Positions 27,712 to 37,456 of a stretch of 64,000 nucleotides of DNA are shown piece after piece. The stretch covers positions 1 to 64,000 of the forward strand of contig JADLEK010000053.1 in the NCBI GenBank assembly GCA_020846135.1. The letters run 5' to 3'. The first letter of the stretch is position 1, and the number at the start of each line of letters is the position of its first letter. Below the pieces are notes generated by a model, which saw only the letters and a program-made list of their open reading frames with translations, was not told the origin of the DNA and did no database searches. Both the position numbers and the translations under genes were made by a program. Origin of the DNA: Gammaproteobacteria bacterium (GTDB taxonomy: Bacteria; Pseudomonadota; Gammaproteobacteria; Competibacterales; Competibacteraceae).

Positions 27712-30576
27712 ATGATCCTGAGCCGCTTCCTCAAGCCCAAGCAGCAATCCACCGATCCCGAACCCCGTAAATCCGCCTTATCCGAGCTGGACGCGGCTGA
27801 CCCGGCGCTGGCTGAAATGGCGCAACAGCATCCGGACCCGGCGCAACGCCGCGCCGCGCTGGAACGCCTTGGCGATCTCGACCGCCTGGACGCCATTGCC
27901 CGCGAGGATGCTGATCCGACGGTGCAAACCGCCGCCCAGAATCGCTACCGGGCGCTGCTGACCGGCAAGGCCGCCGGCAGTCCGGCGCTGGTGGAGCGGC
28001 TGGAGTGGCTGCGGCAACATCCCGACCTAGAGTTGGCTCAGTACCTGGCCCATCACGCCGCCGAACCCGACCTGCGGCGGGCGGCGCTGACGCTGATTGA
28101 TTCAGAAGCGGTGCTGGCCAACCTCGCGGCGAGCGATTCCCACCCCGAAGTGCGATTGGCGGCGCTGGAGCGGGTTCACGATCCCAACCTGCTGGATCAA
28201 ATCGCCCGCCAGAGTCGCAACCGTGACAAACGGGTCTACCGCCGTTCCAGGGAACGGCTCGATGAACTGGTCGCAATCCAGGCTCGCGCCGCCCATCTGG
28301 AGCGCCTGTGCGCCGAAATGGAGCGGCTGCGCTGGGACGGCGAAACCGGCCCCACTGCCGCCCGACTGCTGAAACTGGAACAGGAATGGCGGGATCAGGA
28401 AGCCATTGCGCCGCCCGAACTGCGCGAACGCTATGCCCAGGCTCGCGCCCGGTTGCAGGTTGAGCGGGAGACTGGCGCCAGCCGGCGCGGCGAACGGCTG
28501 GAATTGATCGCCTCGCTCGAAACCCTGCTGGAGCGGTTGCGCCACGAAACCGAACCCAGCCCGGCCCTGACTGCCTCAATCCAGTACGCCACCCGTGAAG
28601 CGCCCGCCGCCTGGGCTTACATCGGCCCGGTCCAGGACGCCGACAGCCGGCGACTGGCTGCCCGATTCGAGCAACTGGTGCAAAACATCCATGAACAGGA
28701 ACGCATCCTGCACCGTAATCTGAGCCGCGCCGCCCGGTTGCGTGAACTCCTGCAACAGGCCGAAACCTTGCTGGCCCAGCCCAGCGAAGTGCATGACGCC
28801 GATCTGAAAAGCCTGCGTCAACAGTGGGATGGACTCGAGCACCCGGAATCGCCAACGCTGGCCGGCGAGTTGCAAACCCGGTTTGACGGTCTCTTGGACA
28901 AGCTCCGGACCCGTCTGCAAAAGCAGCTTCAGCACCGCGATCAGGAATGGCAGGACTTGCAGGAACTGGCCCGGCAACTGGAAGAAGCCGCTGAAAATGG
29001 CGAGTTGCAGCAGGCCACCCAGCTTCAGGAACAAACCCGGCAGCGGCTACGGCGCAACATCGGCCTGAGCCGGGCGCAAATGGCGACGATTGAAGAACGG
29101 CTACAAAGTTGCACCGGCAGAATCAACGAGTTGCGCGACTGGCGGCGCTGGGCCACCAATCAGGCCCGCGAGCAGATTTGCGGCGCTATCGAAGAACTGA
29201 TTGGCTTGGAAAACGCCGACCCGACCGATATCGCCCAGCGCATTCAGCAGGCCCGCCAGACCTGGAAAGACCTCGATCACAAGGAAGGGGCCGCGCCCAA
29301 AGGCTTATGGAAGCGGTTTAACAGCGCGTGTGAGCAGGCTTACGCGCCGTGCCAGGCCTACTTCGAAGAACGGGTCCGTGAACGCCAGCAAAACCTAGAA
29401 AAGAAAGCGGCGCTATGCGAGCAACTGGAGCGGTTTGAAATCGCGACCGACTGGCAACAAATCGACTGGCGCGAAGCCGACCGGCTGCACCGCCGCTCCC
29501 AGGAGCAATGGTACAAGCTGGGGCCGATTAACCGCTCCGACCGTCGCAACTTGGACCGGCGCTTCCATCAGGCGATGCAGCGGCTGGATGGCCGCCTTCA
29601 GGCCGAACGCGAGCGGGAAATCCAGCGGCGGGAGCAACTGATTCAACAGGTTCAGGTGCTGGCCGACGGGACCGATCTGCGGGCCGCCATCGACACCGCC
29701 AAACGCGCTCAGGCCGAATGGCATCCCACCGTGCAGGCTCCGCCCCGGCAGGAACAGGCTCTGTGGAAAGCGTTCCGCGCCGCCTGTGATGCGGTATTCG
29801 CCCGCCGGCAGAATGAGCAACAGGCCGCCGATGATGAACGGCAGGCCAATCTCGAACATAAGCAAGCGTTGTGCGCTGAAATCGAAACCTGGTCCGGCAG
29901 CGACAGCGCGCAAATCGCCCAGACCCAGACCCGCTTGCAGGCCATTCAGCATGATTGGGACGACATCGGCCCGGTGCCCAAAACCGAACAGCGGGCGATC
30001 AGTCAGCGATTCGAAGCCGCCATCGACCAATTCATCCGGCGTGAACAGGCGCTGCGCCGAACCAATGCTCAGGAAGCCTTTGACAACGTCCAGGAACGGG
30101 CCGGGTTGTGCGCCGCGATGGAGGCGCTGCTGGCGAAACCGGTCGATGATGCCGAGTTCGCTACGATTCAGCAGGCGTGGGCTAATCTGCCGACAGTGCC
30201 AGGGCCATTGCTGGAACCGATCCAGCGCCGTTTCGCCACGGTTTGCCAGGCGTTGCACGATCCCGATCAGGCTTCAAAGCTGCGCGAGACGCTGGAGCGG
30301 AATCTGGAGCGCAAGCAGGTCTGGTGCGTGTGTATGGAAATCGTCGCCGGCCTGGAATCGCCACCGGATCAGGCGCAACTGCGGATGGAGTATCAGGTCG
30401 CCCGGCTGTCAGCCTCACTGGCCGGAGCCACCGCCAAAACCGATTCCCTGTATGATGCCCCGCAATTGCAGGAACAGTGGCTACTCACCGGGGCGCTGCC
30501 CATTGAAGCCGCAGCGGCGCTGGATCAGCGGTTTTTCCGGGCGCTGCGGACCTGGCGGCAACGGGAGGAAGGCTGA
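27712..30576 (+). CDS. Large DUF349-repeat protein with N-terminal HEAT-like repeats
   Basis: A 954-residue cytosolic protein with no signal peptide or membrane segment. The first 190 residues or so are short alpha-helical repeats of HEAT type (HPDPAQRRAALERLG, AEPDLRRAALTLI, HPEVRLAALERV). The rest is Gln/Arg/Glu-rich coiled coil with several DUF349 units, seen as W..LG.I.R.....L..RF pieces, for example WYKLGPINRSDRRNLDRRF and WDDIGPVPKTEQRAISQRF, and FRAACDAVFARR. DUF349 proteins are widespread in Proteobacteria and poorly characterised. It is monocistronic, with a divergent promoter region shared with the phasin-HhH gene. Confidence 0.85.
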   Translation: MILSRFLKPKQQSTDPEPRKSALSELDAADPALAEMAQQHPDPAQRRAALERLGDLDRLDAIAREDADPTVQTAAQNRYRALLTGKAAGSPALVERLEWLRQHPDLELAQYLAHHAAEPDLRRAALTLIDSEAVLANLAASDSHPEVRLAALERVHDPNLLDQIARQSRNRDKRVYRRSRERLDELVAIQARAAHLERLCAEMERLRWDGETGPTAARLLKLEQEWRDQEAIAPPELRERYAQARARLQVERETGASRRGERLELIASLETLLERLRHETEPSPALTASIQYATREAPAAWAYIGPVQDADSRRLAARFEQLVQNIHEQERILHRNLSRAARLRELLQQAETLLAQPSEVHDADLKSLRQQWDGLEHPESPTLAGELQTRFDGLLDKLRTRLQKQLQHRDQEWQDLQELARQLEEAAENGELQQATQLQEQTRQRLRRNIGLSRAQMATIEERLQSCTGRINELRDWRRWATNQAREQICGAIEELIGLENADPTDIAQRIQQARQTWKDLDHKEGAAPKGLWKRFNSACEQAYAPCQAYFEERVRERQQNLEKKAALCEQLERFEIATDWQQIDWREADRLHRRSQEQWYKLGPINRSDRRNLDRRFHQAMQRLDGRLQAEREREIQRREQLIQQVQVLADGTDLRAAIDTAKRAQAEWHPTVQAPPRQEQALWKAFRAACDAVFARRQNEQQAADDERQANLEHKQALCAEIETWSGSDSAQIAQTQTRLQAIQHDWDDIGPVPKTEQRAISQRFEAAIDQFIRREQALRRTNAQEAFDNVQERAGLCAAMEALLAKPVDDAEFATIQQAWANLPTVPGPLLEPIQRRFATVCQALHDPDQASKLRETLERNLERKQVWCVCMEIVAGLESPPDQAQLRMEYQVARLSASLAGATAKTDSLYDAPQLQEQWLLTGALPIEAAAALDQRFFRALRTWRQREEG

Positions 30577-30666
30577 ACGCGGTCTTGGCCAGACCTGCCC
30601 TTTGAAAACGGTCCTGACCTCCGCTCCTCGCCCGTTTGCAGACGAAGGGTTTTTTAGTGCGTGTCC

Positions 30667-31545
30667 ATGCCCATGAAACCCGGCGATTTGCTGCTGGCGC
30701 TACTGGCCAACGCTGCTTGGGCATTCAACTTTCTGGCCGGCAAAGTGGGCGTCGAACAATTTCAGCCCTTGATGTTCACTGCGCTGCGCTTTGGGCTATT
30801 GCTGCTGGCGCTGCTGCCGTTGCTGCGCTGGATTCCGGGACGGATGGGCCGCATTTTTGGCATCGGCCTAGTGCAGGGGGTGCTGCATTTCAGCCTGATT
30901 TTCGCCGGGCTAAACGCCAGTGGCGACATCACCTCGGTCGCCATCGCCGCCCAACTCTACGTCCCATTTTCGGCCTTGCTGGCGCTGGTCTGGCTGGGTG
31001 AAAAACTGAGCCGGCGACACTGGCTCGGCATCAGCGCCGCCTTCGCCGGGGTGCTGGTGATTGGCTTCGATCCCATCGTCTTTCGCCATCTCGACGCACT
31101 ACTGCTGATCACTGGCGGAGCGCTGGCGATGGCGGTCGCCACCATTCAAATGCGGCAACTGCGCGGGGTCAGCGTGTTCGTACTGCAAGGCTGGATCGCG
31201 GTGTACGCTACGCCAACCCTGGCGCTACTGTCACTGCTGTTTGAGCGGGGGCAATGGGTAGCCTTGCAAACCGCTACCTGGCTGGAGCTGGCCGCGCCGC
31301 TGTATTCCGCTATCGGCGCATCGCTGATCGGCCACGGCATCCTCTACTACCTGCTCGGACGCTACCCGGTCGGCGTGACCACCCCCTTGATGCTGCTGTC
31401 GCCGGTGCTGGCAGTTGGATTCGGCGTGTGGCTGTGGAGCGATACGCTGACCTGGAAACTGGCGCTAGGCGGACTGCTAACTTTGGCCGGCCTCGCCATC
31501 ATCACGATACCCGGTTCGCGCCGCGCTTCGGCTTCGCAAAAATAG
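30667..31545 (+). CDS. EamA/DMT-family transporter
   Basis: A 292-residue inner-membrane protein with ten predicted helices in two EamA repeats. The first runs from LLLALLANAAWAFNFLAGK to LGISAAFAGVLVIGF. The second starts at LLITGGALAMAVATI and ends at LALGGLLTLAGLAIITI. The family contains metabolite exporters, for example of amino acids; the substrate here is unknown. ATG 30667 is used; GTG 30661 and ATG 30673 are equally in frame. It converges on prkB with a gap of five bases. Confidence 0.88.
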   Translation: MPMKPGDLLLALLANAAWAFNFLAGKVGVEQFQPLMFTALRFGLLLLALLPLLRWIPGRMGRIFGIGLVQGVLHFSLIFAGLNASGDITSVAIAAQLYVPFSALLALVWLGEKLSRRHWLGISAAFAGVLVIGFDPIVFRHLDALLLITGGALAMAVATIQMRQLRGVSVFVLQGWIAVYATPTLALLSLLFERGQWVALQTATWLELAAPLYSAIGASLIGHGILYYLLGRYPVGVTTPLMLLSPVLAVGFGVWLWSDTLTWKLALGGLLTLAGLAIITIPGSRRASASQK

Positions 31546-31550
31546 TGCAA

Positions 31551-32420
31551 TCAATATTCCCGGCGAATCAGTTGCTCGATCAGCGGTTGCAGGATGATTT
31601 CCATGGCAAAACCCATCTTGCCGCCCGGCACCACGATGGTATTGCGACGCGACATGAACGAGTCGTGGATCATCCGCAGCAGATAGGGAAAATCGGGTTG
31701 GGTCTTGCGCGGTTCGCGGAACCGGATTACTACAAAACTTTCATCCAGAGTAGGAATATCGCGGGCGGCAAACGGGTTGGAAGTGTCTACGGTCGGCACC
31801 CGCTGAAAATTGATGTCGGTGCGCGAGAATTGCGGGACGATGTAATGGGTGTAATCATACATCCGCCGCAGAATGGTCTCGGTCACCGCCTCGGCGCTGT
31901 AGCCCCGTTCGGCGGTATCACGGTGAACCTTCTGAATCCATTCCAGATTAACAATCGGCACGACGCCAATCAGCAGATCGACATACCGAGCGACGTTGAC
32001 CTTTTCGGTCACAATCCCGCCATGCAACCCCTCGTAAAACAGCAGATGGGTTCCGGTCGGCAACTGCATCCAGGAGGTAAAAGCGCCCGGCTCCAGCCCG
32101 TAAGGCTTGGCTTCCTCGCGATCATGCAGGTAATAACGCCGCAGTCCGGCGCCCCGCTCGCTGTATTCCATGAACAACGCTTCCAGGCGGTCAAAAAGAT
32201 TGCCTTCGGCGCCAAAGTGGCTGAGCGGACGACCCTCCCGATTGGCCTGCTCGACCTGCCTTTGCATTTCCAGCCGGTCATAGCGGTGAAAACTGTCGCC
32301 CTCCACCACCACCGCATTGATGCCATCGCGCCGGAAAACATGCTCCATCGCAATCCGAACGGTGGAGGTGCCGGCACCGGAAGAACCGGTAATCGCGACG
32401 ATAGGATGCAGTTTCGACAT
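31551..32420 (-). CDS. prkB: Phosphoribulokinase (PrkB/CbbP family)
   Basis: A 289-residue kinase. The P-loop is ITGSSGAGTST. Typical PRK sequence follows: VEGDSFHRYDRLEM, FYEGLHGGIVT, VPIVNLEWIQKVHRD and VPTVDTSNPFAARDIPTLDE. Length and start (MSKLHPIV) match both E. coli PrkB and the octameric bacterial PRK of the Calvin cycle. ATP-dependent phosphorylation of ribulose 5-phosphate is the family reaction. No RuBisCO or other cbb gene is in the window, so a Calvin cycle cannot be claimed. It follows mnhC by 32 bases on the same strand. Confidence 0.88.
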   Translation of the reverse strand: MSKLHPIVAITGSSGAGTSTVRIAMEHVFRRDGINAVVVEGDSFHRYDRLEMQRQVEQANREGRPLSHFGAEGNLFDRLEALFMEYSERGAGLRRYYLHDREEAKPYGLEPGAFTSWMQLPTGTHLLFYEGLHGGIVTEKVNVARYVDLLIGVVPIVNLEWIQKVHRDTAERGYSAEAVTETILRRMYDYTHYIVPQFSRTDINFQRVPTVDTSNPFAARDIPTLDESFVVIRFREPRKTQPDFPYLLRMIHDSFMSRRNTIVVPGGKMGFAMEIILQPLIEQLIRREY

Positions 32421-32452
32421 GGGTCCCCTGAAATTCGCAGACTGAAGTTTGC

Positions 32453-32800
32453 TCAAGGATCAGGAGCGGGATCGGTGGTTTCAACCCCATCCACCTGATC
32501 GCTGCCGGTCTCATACCGCGTCCGCAAGGCCAGCGCTATCAGGAATGCGGTCATGGCAAAGCCGATCACAATGGCGGTCAACACCAGGGCTTGTGGAACC
32601 GGATCAGCATAATCGGTTTGGCCCGACCCCAGAATCGGCGGCCGATTCAGCGTCAGCCGACCCATCGCCAGCAGGAACAAATTGACCGCATAGGACAGCA
32701 GAGCCAATCCCAGCGCCACACTAAAAGTGTGGCCCCGCAGGAGCAAATAAACCCCGGCGGTTGTCAGCAGGCCGATCACCCCAGCGATCAGGGCTTCCAT
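32453..32800 (-). CDS. mnhC: Mrp-type Na+(K+)/H+ antiporter subunit C
   Basis: A 115-residue membrane protein with three helices, homologous to NuoK. Recognisable are the start MEALIAGVIGLLTTAGVYLLL, LGLALLSYAVNLFLLAMG, and DPVPQALVLTAIVIGFAMTA, the family block. It overlaps the end of mnhA by 13 bases, so the two are translationally linked. Subunits D, E, F and G, which normally follow in Mrp operons, are absent; prkB comes next. Confidence 0.88.
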   Translation of the reverse strand: MEALIAGVIGLLTTAGVYLLLRGHTFSVALGLALLSYAVNLFLLAMGRLTLNRPPILGSGQTDYADPVPQALVLTAIVIGFAMTAFLIALALRTRYETGSDQVDGVETTDPAPDP

Positions 32801-35577
32801 CCATTCTCCTCTGCATTGGCCTGGCCCAACTCCAGCAATATCCGCATCACCGCCCCGACCACGACCAGATAAACACCCAGATCAAAAGCCATCGCGCTCG
32901 CTATCTCAAAGTCGCCAAAAATCGGGAGATGGGCATGGGTAAAAGCAGAAGTCAGGAACGGATAGCCAAACAGTGCGCTGACTAGACCCGTGAATCCGAT
33001 CAGCGCCAGCCCGCCGCCCATCAGTCGTTGATAGTCCAGATTAAGTTGCGCTGTCGTCCAGCGGAAATCTCCAGCCAGATACTGCGTTGCCAACGCCAGC
33101 GCTGTCATCAGTCCGGCGATAAAGCCGCCGCCCGGCAGATGATGGCCGCGCAGAAAAATGTACGCCGCCAGCAGCAAGGTCAATGCCAGCAGTGGTCGGG
33201 CACCCATCCGCAATAGCAACGGCCAACGCTCTTCAATACTGACAACTCGCGGCGAACTCCTGATCGGCAATGGAAAACCGCCCGTCAGAAGCGCGGTAAT
33301 TCCCAGCGCGGCAATCACTAGAACCGTCGCTTCCCCCAAGGTATCAAAGCCGCGAAAGTCCACCAGAATCACGTTGACCACATTGGCCCCGCCGCCGCCC
33401 GGCAGACTGGTCGCCAGAAAATACTCCGCCAATTCAGGCTGCAGCGGGCGCGTCAGCCCCCCCCAAGTCAATGCCGCTACGCCGATCCCGGCCAGAATCG
33501 CCAACCCCGCATCGCGCAACCGTCGACTCGGCATCGATTCTGGCAGCGCGTCTGACGGTAGATAACGAAGCGCCAGCAGCAACAACACAGTCGTTACCAC
33601 CTCTACCGTCAGTTGAGTCAGGGCCAGGTCTGGCGAGGAAAACCGGATGAACGCCAGTACCACTATCAGGCCGACGCCGCCGAGCAAAATGATCGCGGTG
33701 AGGCGCTGGCGGTGCCAAAGCATGGTTAATCCTGTAGTCAGCACCAGCAGCAATGCCGCCAACAGACTCAATAAGTCTACCGGCGGGAGTGGCTGATCGC
33801 CGGTCAACTCGCCGCCCTGCCACGCTCCCGCTACGCCAGCCACTAGCGCAACCCCGATCAGCAACGCCAAATAACGTTGCAGCGAGCCATTTTCCAGCCC
33901 CTCAGTCAGACGGCGGGTAGCAGCAATTCCCAGGTTTAAGCCGCGCTCGAACAACGCCTTCCCATCCGGCGGCGGATAACGATCGCCTAACCGGAACAAC
34001 CGGCGACGTTGCCAGTACATCAGCGCCCCACCAATTAGCGCCAAGCTACTCATTAGCAGCGGCAGGTTGAAACCGTGCCAGATCGCGAGGCTGTAAGGCG
34101 GCAACGGCCCGCCGACCACGCTGGTTGCGGCTATCGCCAGCAGCGGCCCGACCGTATAGGCCGGTGCGATCCCGACTAGCAAACAAATCGCCACCAGGAC
34201 TTCCACCGGCGCCCGCAAATAAGGCGGTGGTTCATGCGGCAGTCGCGGCAGATTAATCGGCTCACCGTTAAAAAACACGTCATGAATAAATCGAGCCGAA
34301 TAGGCGACCGAAAAGATGCCGGCCACCGTCGCCAACAGCGGTAATAACCAATGGACCTCGCCTCCCGCAGCCGCCTGATAGACGGTCTGGGCAAAAAACA
34401 TCTCCTTGCTGAGAAAGCCATTCAACAAGGGAACGCCCGCCATGGCCGCCGCCGCCGTCATCGCTAACGTCGCCGTCCACGGTATGTATTTGAACAGACC
34501 ATTCAATTTCCGCATATCCCGGCAGCCGGTTTCATGATCGATAATTCCCGCCGCCATAAATAACGAGGCTTTGAACACCGCGTGATTGATGATGTGAAAC
34601 ACACCAGCCACGACGGCCAATGGCGTGCTGAGACCCAACAGCAGGGTGATCAAACCCAAGTGACTAATGGTCGAATAAGCTAGCAAACCTTTTAAATCAT
34701 GCTGAAATAACGCGGCGTAGGCGGCGAATAGCAGGGTTATTAATCCGGTTCCGCCCACCAGATAAAACCACAGATCGGTATCAGCCAGCACTGGAAACAA
34801 TCGGGCTAACAAAAAGACACCCGCTTTCACCATGGTCGCTGAATGCAAATAAGCGCTCACTGGCGTGGGCGCAGCCATCGCGTGGGGGAGCCAGAAATGG
34901 AAGGGAAATTGCGCCGACTTAGTGAATGCGCCGAGCAGAATCAGCATCAGCATGACCGGATACCCAGGATGATTCTTGACGGTTTCGCCTGCCGCCAGTA
35001 CCGTCGACAACTCAAAACTTCCAGCGATATGCCCTAGCAACAAAAATCCCGCCAGCAACGCCAACCCGCCAGCCGCAGTGACGGTCAGCGCCATGCGCGC
35101 GCCTTGACGGGCGTCAGCACGGGAATGCCAGTAGCCAATCAGCAGAAAGGAACTGAGGCTGGTCAATTCCCAGAACAGCAGCAACAAGAGCAGGTTATCG
35201 GCCAGGACCATGCCAAGCATCGCTCCCATGAACAGCAGCAGCAACGCATAGAAACGACCCAGATCATCGCGCTCAGCCAGATAGTAGCGGGCGTAGAGGA
35301 TCACCAGCAGACCGATGCCGGTAATCAGCAAGCCGAACAGCAGCGCCAAACCGTCCAACCGAAAGGTGAAATTCAAACCCAGTTGCGGCAACCACGGCCA
35401 ATTGGCTTGCAACACCACACCGTCAAAAACCACCGGCGACAGCCATAGCAATAAGGCGAGACTTGCCGCGGTCACTGCCGCAGTCGTCCACACACTGACA
35501 TCACGTCCGCGCCGCCCACCAGCCCACAACGGCAATAACGCGCCTAATAATGGAATCAGAGCAATAAACAGGAGCAT
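32788..35577 (-). CDS. mnhA: Mrp-type antiporter subunit A with fused subunit B domain
   Basis: A 929-residue polytopic membrane protein. The N-terminal two-thirds is a NuoL-like core with the antiporter motif region LLFWELTSLSSFLLIGYW, FPFHFWLPHAMAAPTPVSAYLHSATMVKAG, shown here in two parts, and [12 protein letters not shown]. The middle has the MrpA-specific segment FSSPDLALTQLTVEVV. The last 140 residues or so contain the MnhB domain (YIFLRGHHLPGGGFIAGL). The A-B fusion is typical of group 2 Mrp systems. ATG 35577 is used. A terminator hairpin directly upstream separates it from the nuo operon. Confidence 0.9.
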   Translation of the reverse strand: MLLFIALIPLLGALLPLWAGGRRGRDVSVWTTAAVTAASLALLLWLSPVVFDGVVLQANWPWLPQLGLNFTFRLDGLALLFGLLITGIGLLVILYARYYLAERDDLGRFYALLLLFMGAMLGMVLADNLLLLLLFWELTSLSSFLLIGYWHSRADARQGARMALTVTAAGGLALLAGFLLLGHIAGSFELSTVLAAGETVKNHPGYPVMLMLILLGAFTKSAQFPFHFWLPHAMAAPTPVSAYLHSATMVKAGVFLLARLFPVLADTDLWFYLVGGTGLITLLFAAYAALFQHDLKGLLAYSTISHLGLITLLLGLSTPLAVVAGVFHIINHAVFKASLFMAAGIIDHETGCRDMRKLNGLFKYIPWTATLAMTAAAAMAGVPLLNGFLSKEMFFAQTVYQAAAGGEVHWLLPLLATVAGIFSVAYSARFIHDVFFNGEPINLPRLPHEPPPYLRAPVEVLVAICLLVGIAPAYTVGPLLAIAATSVVGGPLPPYSLAIWHGFNLPLLMSSLALIGGALMYWQRRRLFRLGDRYPPPDGKALFERGLNLGIAATRRLTEGLENGSLQRYLALLIGVALVAGVAGAWQGGELTGDQPLPPVDLLSLLAALLLVLTTGLTMLWHRQRLTAIILLGGVGLIVVLAFIRFSSPDLALTQLTVEVVTTVLLLLALRYLPSDALPESMPSRRLRDAGLAILAGIGVAALTWGGLTRPLQPELAEYFLATSLPGGGGANVVNVILVDFRGFDTLGEATVLVIAALGITALLTGGFPLPIRSSPRVVSIEERWPLLLRMGARPLLALTLLLAAYIFLRGHHLPGGGFIAGLMTALALATQYLAGDFRWTTAQLNLDYQRLMGGGLALIGFTGLVSALFGYPFLTSAFTHAHLPIFGDFEIASAMAFDLGVYLVVVGAVMRILLELGQANAEENGWKP

Positions 35578-35587
35578 TCTTAACACC

Positions 35588-35623
35588 AAAAAGGCGGTCA
35601 GAAATTCAATTTCCGACCGCCTT
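35588..35623 (-). terminator. Intrinsic terminator at the end of the nuo-DUF2818 operon
   Basis: AAGGCGGTC (35591-35599) and GACCGCCTT (35615-35623) form a perfect nine-pair stem. On the minus strand the stem ends in TT and three more T residues follow, giving a run of five. It lies after the DUF2818 stop and only about ten bases before the mnhA start, so mnhA expression would need read-through or a promoter inside the DUF2818 gene. Confidence 0.75.
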
Positions 35624-35645
35624 GGCGTATAAATTTTGAAGGGTG

Positions 35646-35969
35646 CTAACGCCCAGCCTGTTCCAATAATCGCCGCAATTGATAACGGTAGACAAATCCA
35701 GGCAAGGCGCTAACCGCGAACAGGCAAAGCGTTACCGTATAAAACTCCCAATCCTGGAGATGAACAGCGCCGATGGTTTTATACTCCAGACCAAAACCCA
35801 TCCCCAAAACCAGTCCGTATAGCAATCCCCATTCAATTAACTGCAACCAAAACGACTTTAACTGGACATTACGAGCGATAAAAAATAACCCCCGATCGCT
35901 CAGCCAAGGCAGATTGGCAACAACCACCGCCAACCCCAACCACAATCCAATCATTATTCCTTGGGGCAT
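35646..35969 (-). CDS. DUF2818 family small membrane protein
   Basis: A 107-residue integral membrane protein with about three helices. The DUF2818 pattern is visible: VVVANLPWLSDRGLFFI, KSFWLQLIEWGLLYGLVLG, and DWEFYTVTLCLFAVSALPGFVYRY. The family usually follows nuoN in Beta- and some Gammaproteobacteria, which suggests a link to complex I; its function is not established. ATG 35969 or GTG 35981 (adjoining the nuoN stop) could be the start. It is the last gene before the terminator. Confidence 0.8.
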   Translation of the reverse strand: MPQGIMIGLWLGLAVVVANLPWLSDRGLFFIARNVQLKSFWLQLIEWGLLYGLVLGMGFGLEYKTIGAVHLQDWEFYTVTLCLFAVSALPGFVYRYQLRRLLEQAGR

Positions 35970-35981
35970 AACCAAAATCAC

Positions 35982-37421
35982 TTAATTCAGCAATGCTGTC
36001 GCACACCAAGTCATTAACACCGTCGGATACAGGCCAATCACCACCAGCAACAAGCCATTAGCACTGATCACAATTTCAGTATCCAGACTCATCTCAATCG
36101 GTTCGTTCTGTTCCGGCTTGTCGAAATACACGCACTTGACCACCCGCAGATAGTAAAACGCGCCAATCACCGAGAACACGACACCGAGAATCGCCAGCCA
36201 GACCAGCCCAACATTGACGATCGACTGCAACACCATCCACTTGGCGTAAAAACCGGCCAGAAAAGGAACGCCAGCCATGGACATCATAATGACCATCATC
36301 ACAAAAGCCAGCCACGGATTGCGGTCATTCAGACCCTTGAAGTCGTCAATGTTCTCTGCCTCAAACCCGGCCCGGCTCAGCAGAATAATCACACCGAAAG
36401 CGCCAACCGCCATTAACACATACACAATGGTGTAAAACATCGCTGCTGCATAGCCATCCGGAGTGCCTGCCAGAATCCCCAGCAGCATAAAACCGATATG
36501 CGAAATGGTTGAATAGGCTAGCATCCGCTTGATATTAGCTTGGGCAATAGCAATCAGGTTGCCAGTCGCCATCGACAGCGCCGCCAGAATAACCAGCATC
36601 TGCTGCCAATCGCCCTGCAAGGCGCCAAGACCCTCAACCAGAATCCGCATCAGCAGCGCAAATGCCGCCAGTTTGGGAGCAGAGCCAATAAACAAGGTGA
36701 CCGAAGTCGGAGCGCCCTGATAAACATCCGGCAACCACATATGGAAGGGTACCGCGCCTAACTTGAACGACAGTCCAACCACCAGAAACACCAGTCCAAA
36801 CACCAGCACCAGGTTATCCGCGCCTTGATTAGCCACTGAATCAGCAACAACTTGCAAATCTACGCTTCCAGTCGCACCGTAAATCATCGAAATGCCGTAT
36901 AGCAACATCCCGGACGCCAGCGAACCAAGGACGAAATACTTCATAGCAGCTTCGGAAGCGATGGGCGAATCCCGGTCAATAGCGACCAGCGCATATAGCG
37001 ACAGTGACAGCAACTCTAATCCCAGATACACCGTCAGCAGGCTGTGGGCGGACACCATCACCATCATCCCTAACACGCCAAACAGCCCCAGCATGTAATA
37101 CTCGCCCTTAAACAGATCACGCCGGCGCAAATAATCTCGCGAGTAGAGAAACACGGCGGCAGAAGTCAGATAAATAAACAGCTTGAGCAAATCACCCATG
37201 GCGTCCTTGATGTAGTGACCAAACATCGTAGTCACCGGAGCCTGGGCATAGCTGAACAAGGTCAGCAAAGCCGCTCCCAGCAGGGTCAGTTGCGCCAAAC
37301 CATAGGTAATGTGGCGCTGCCGTTGTTCAAGAAACACATCAACAACCACGATTAAACAGGTCATGGCCAGAACAAACAGTTCCGGCAATACCGGCATGAA
37401 ATCAGGGGCGACGAAGTTCAT
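35982..37421 (-). CDS. nuoN: NADH-quinone oxidoreductase subunit N
   Basis: A 479-residue antiporter-like proton-pumping subunit of the complex I membrane arm. It has about 14 helices. The conserved core is [16 protein letters not shown] (first Glu), [21 protein letters not shown] (in the Lys helix region) and [14 protein letters not shown]. It is the distal gene of nuoA-N and has the usual N-subunit length. Confidence 0.96.
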   Translation of the reverse strand: MNFVAPDFMPVLPELFVLAMTCLIVVVDVFLEQRQRHITYGLAQLTLLGAALLTLFSYAQAPVTTMFGHYIKDAMGDLLKLFIYLTSAAVFLYSRDYLRRRDLFKGEYYMLGLFGVLGMMVMVSAHSLLTVYLGLELLSLSLYALVAIDRDSPIASEAAMKYFVLGSLASGMLLYGISMIYGATGSVDLQVVADSVANQGADNLVLVFGLVFLVVGLSFKLGAVPFHMWLPDVYQGAPTSVTLFIGSAPKLAAFALLMRILVEGLGALQGDWQQMLVILAALSMATGNLIAIAQANIKRMLAYSTISHIGFMLLGILAGTPDGYAAAMFYTIVYVLMAVGAFGVIILLSRAGFEAENIDDFKGLNDRNPWLAFVMMVIMMSMAGVPFLAGFYAKWMVLQSIVNVGLVWLAILGVVFSVIGAFYYLRVVKCVYFDKPEQNEPIEMSLDTEIVISANGLLLVVIGLYPTVLMTWCATALLN

Positions 37422-37456
37422 AAGAATTCTCTCATCTTCTCTGGCGGCGGGTGCTG

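Noticed and set aside
27731-28855. 374-codon open frame on the minus strand
   Set aside because: It is antisense to the DUF349 gene and is Arg/Pro/Gly-rich low-complexity sequence.
30582-30660. Terminator candidate between the DUF349 and EamA genes
   Set aside because: There is a GGTCT/AGACC stem and a later run of T residues, but the two are about 50 bases apart and the stem next to the T-run is poorly paired.
31551-32420. Calvin cycle inferred from phosphoribulokinase
   Set aside because: No RuBisCO or other cbb genes are in the window, and PrkB homologues occur in non-autotrophs.
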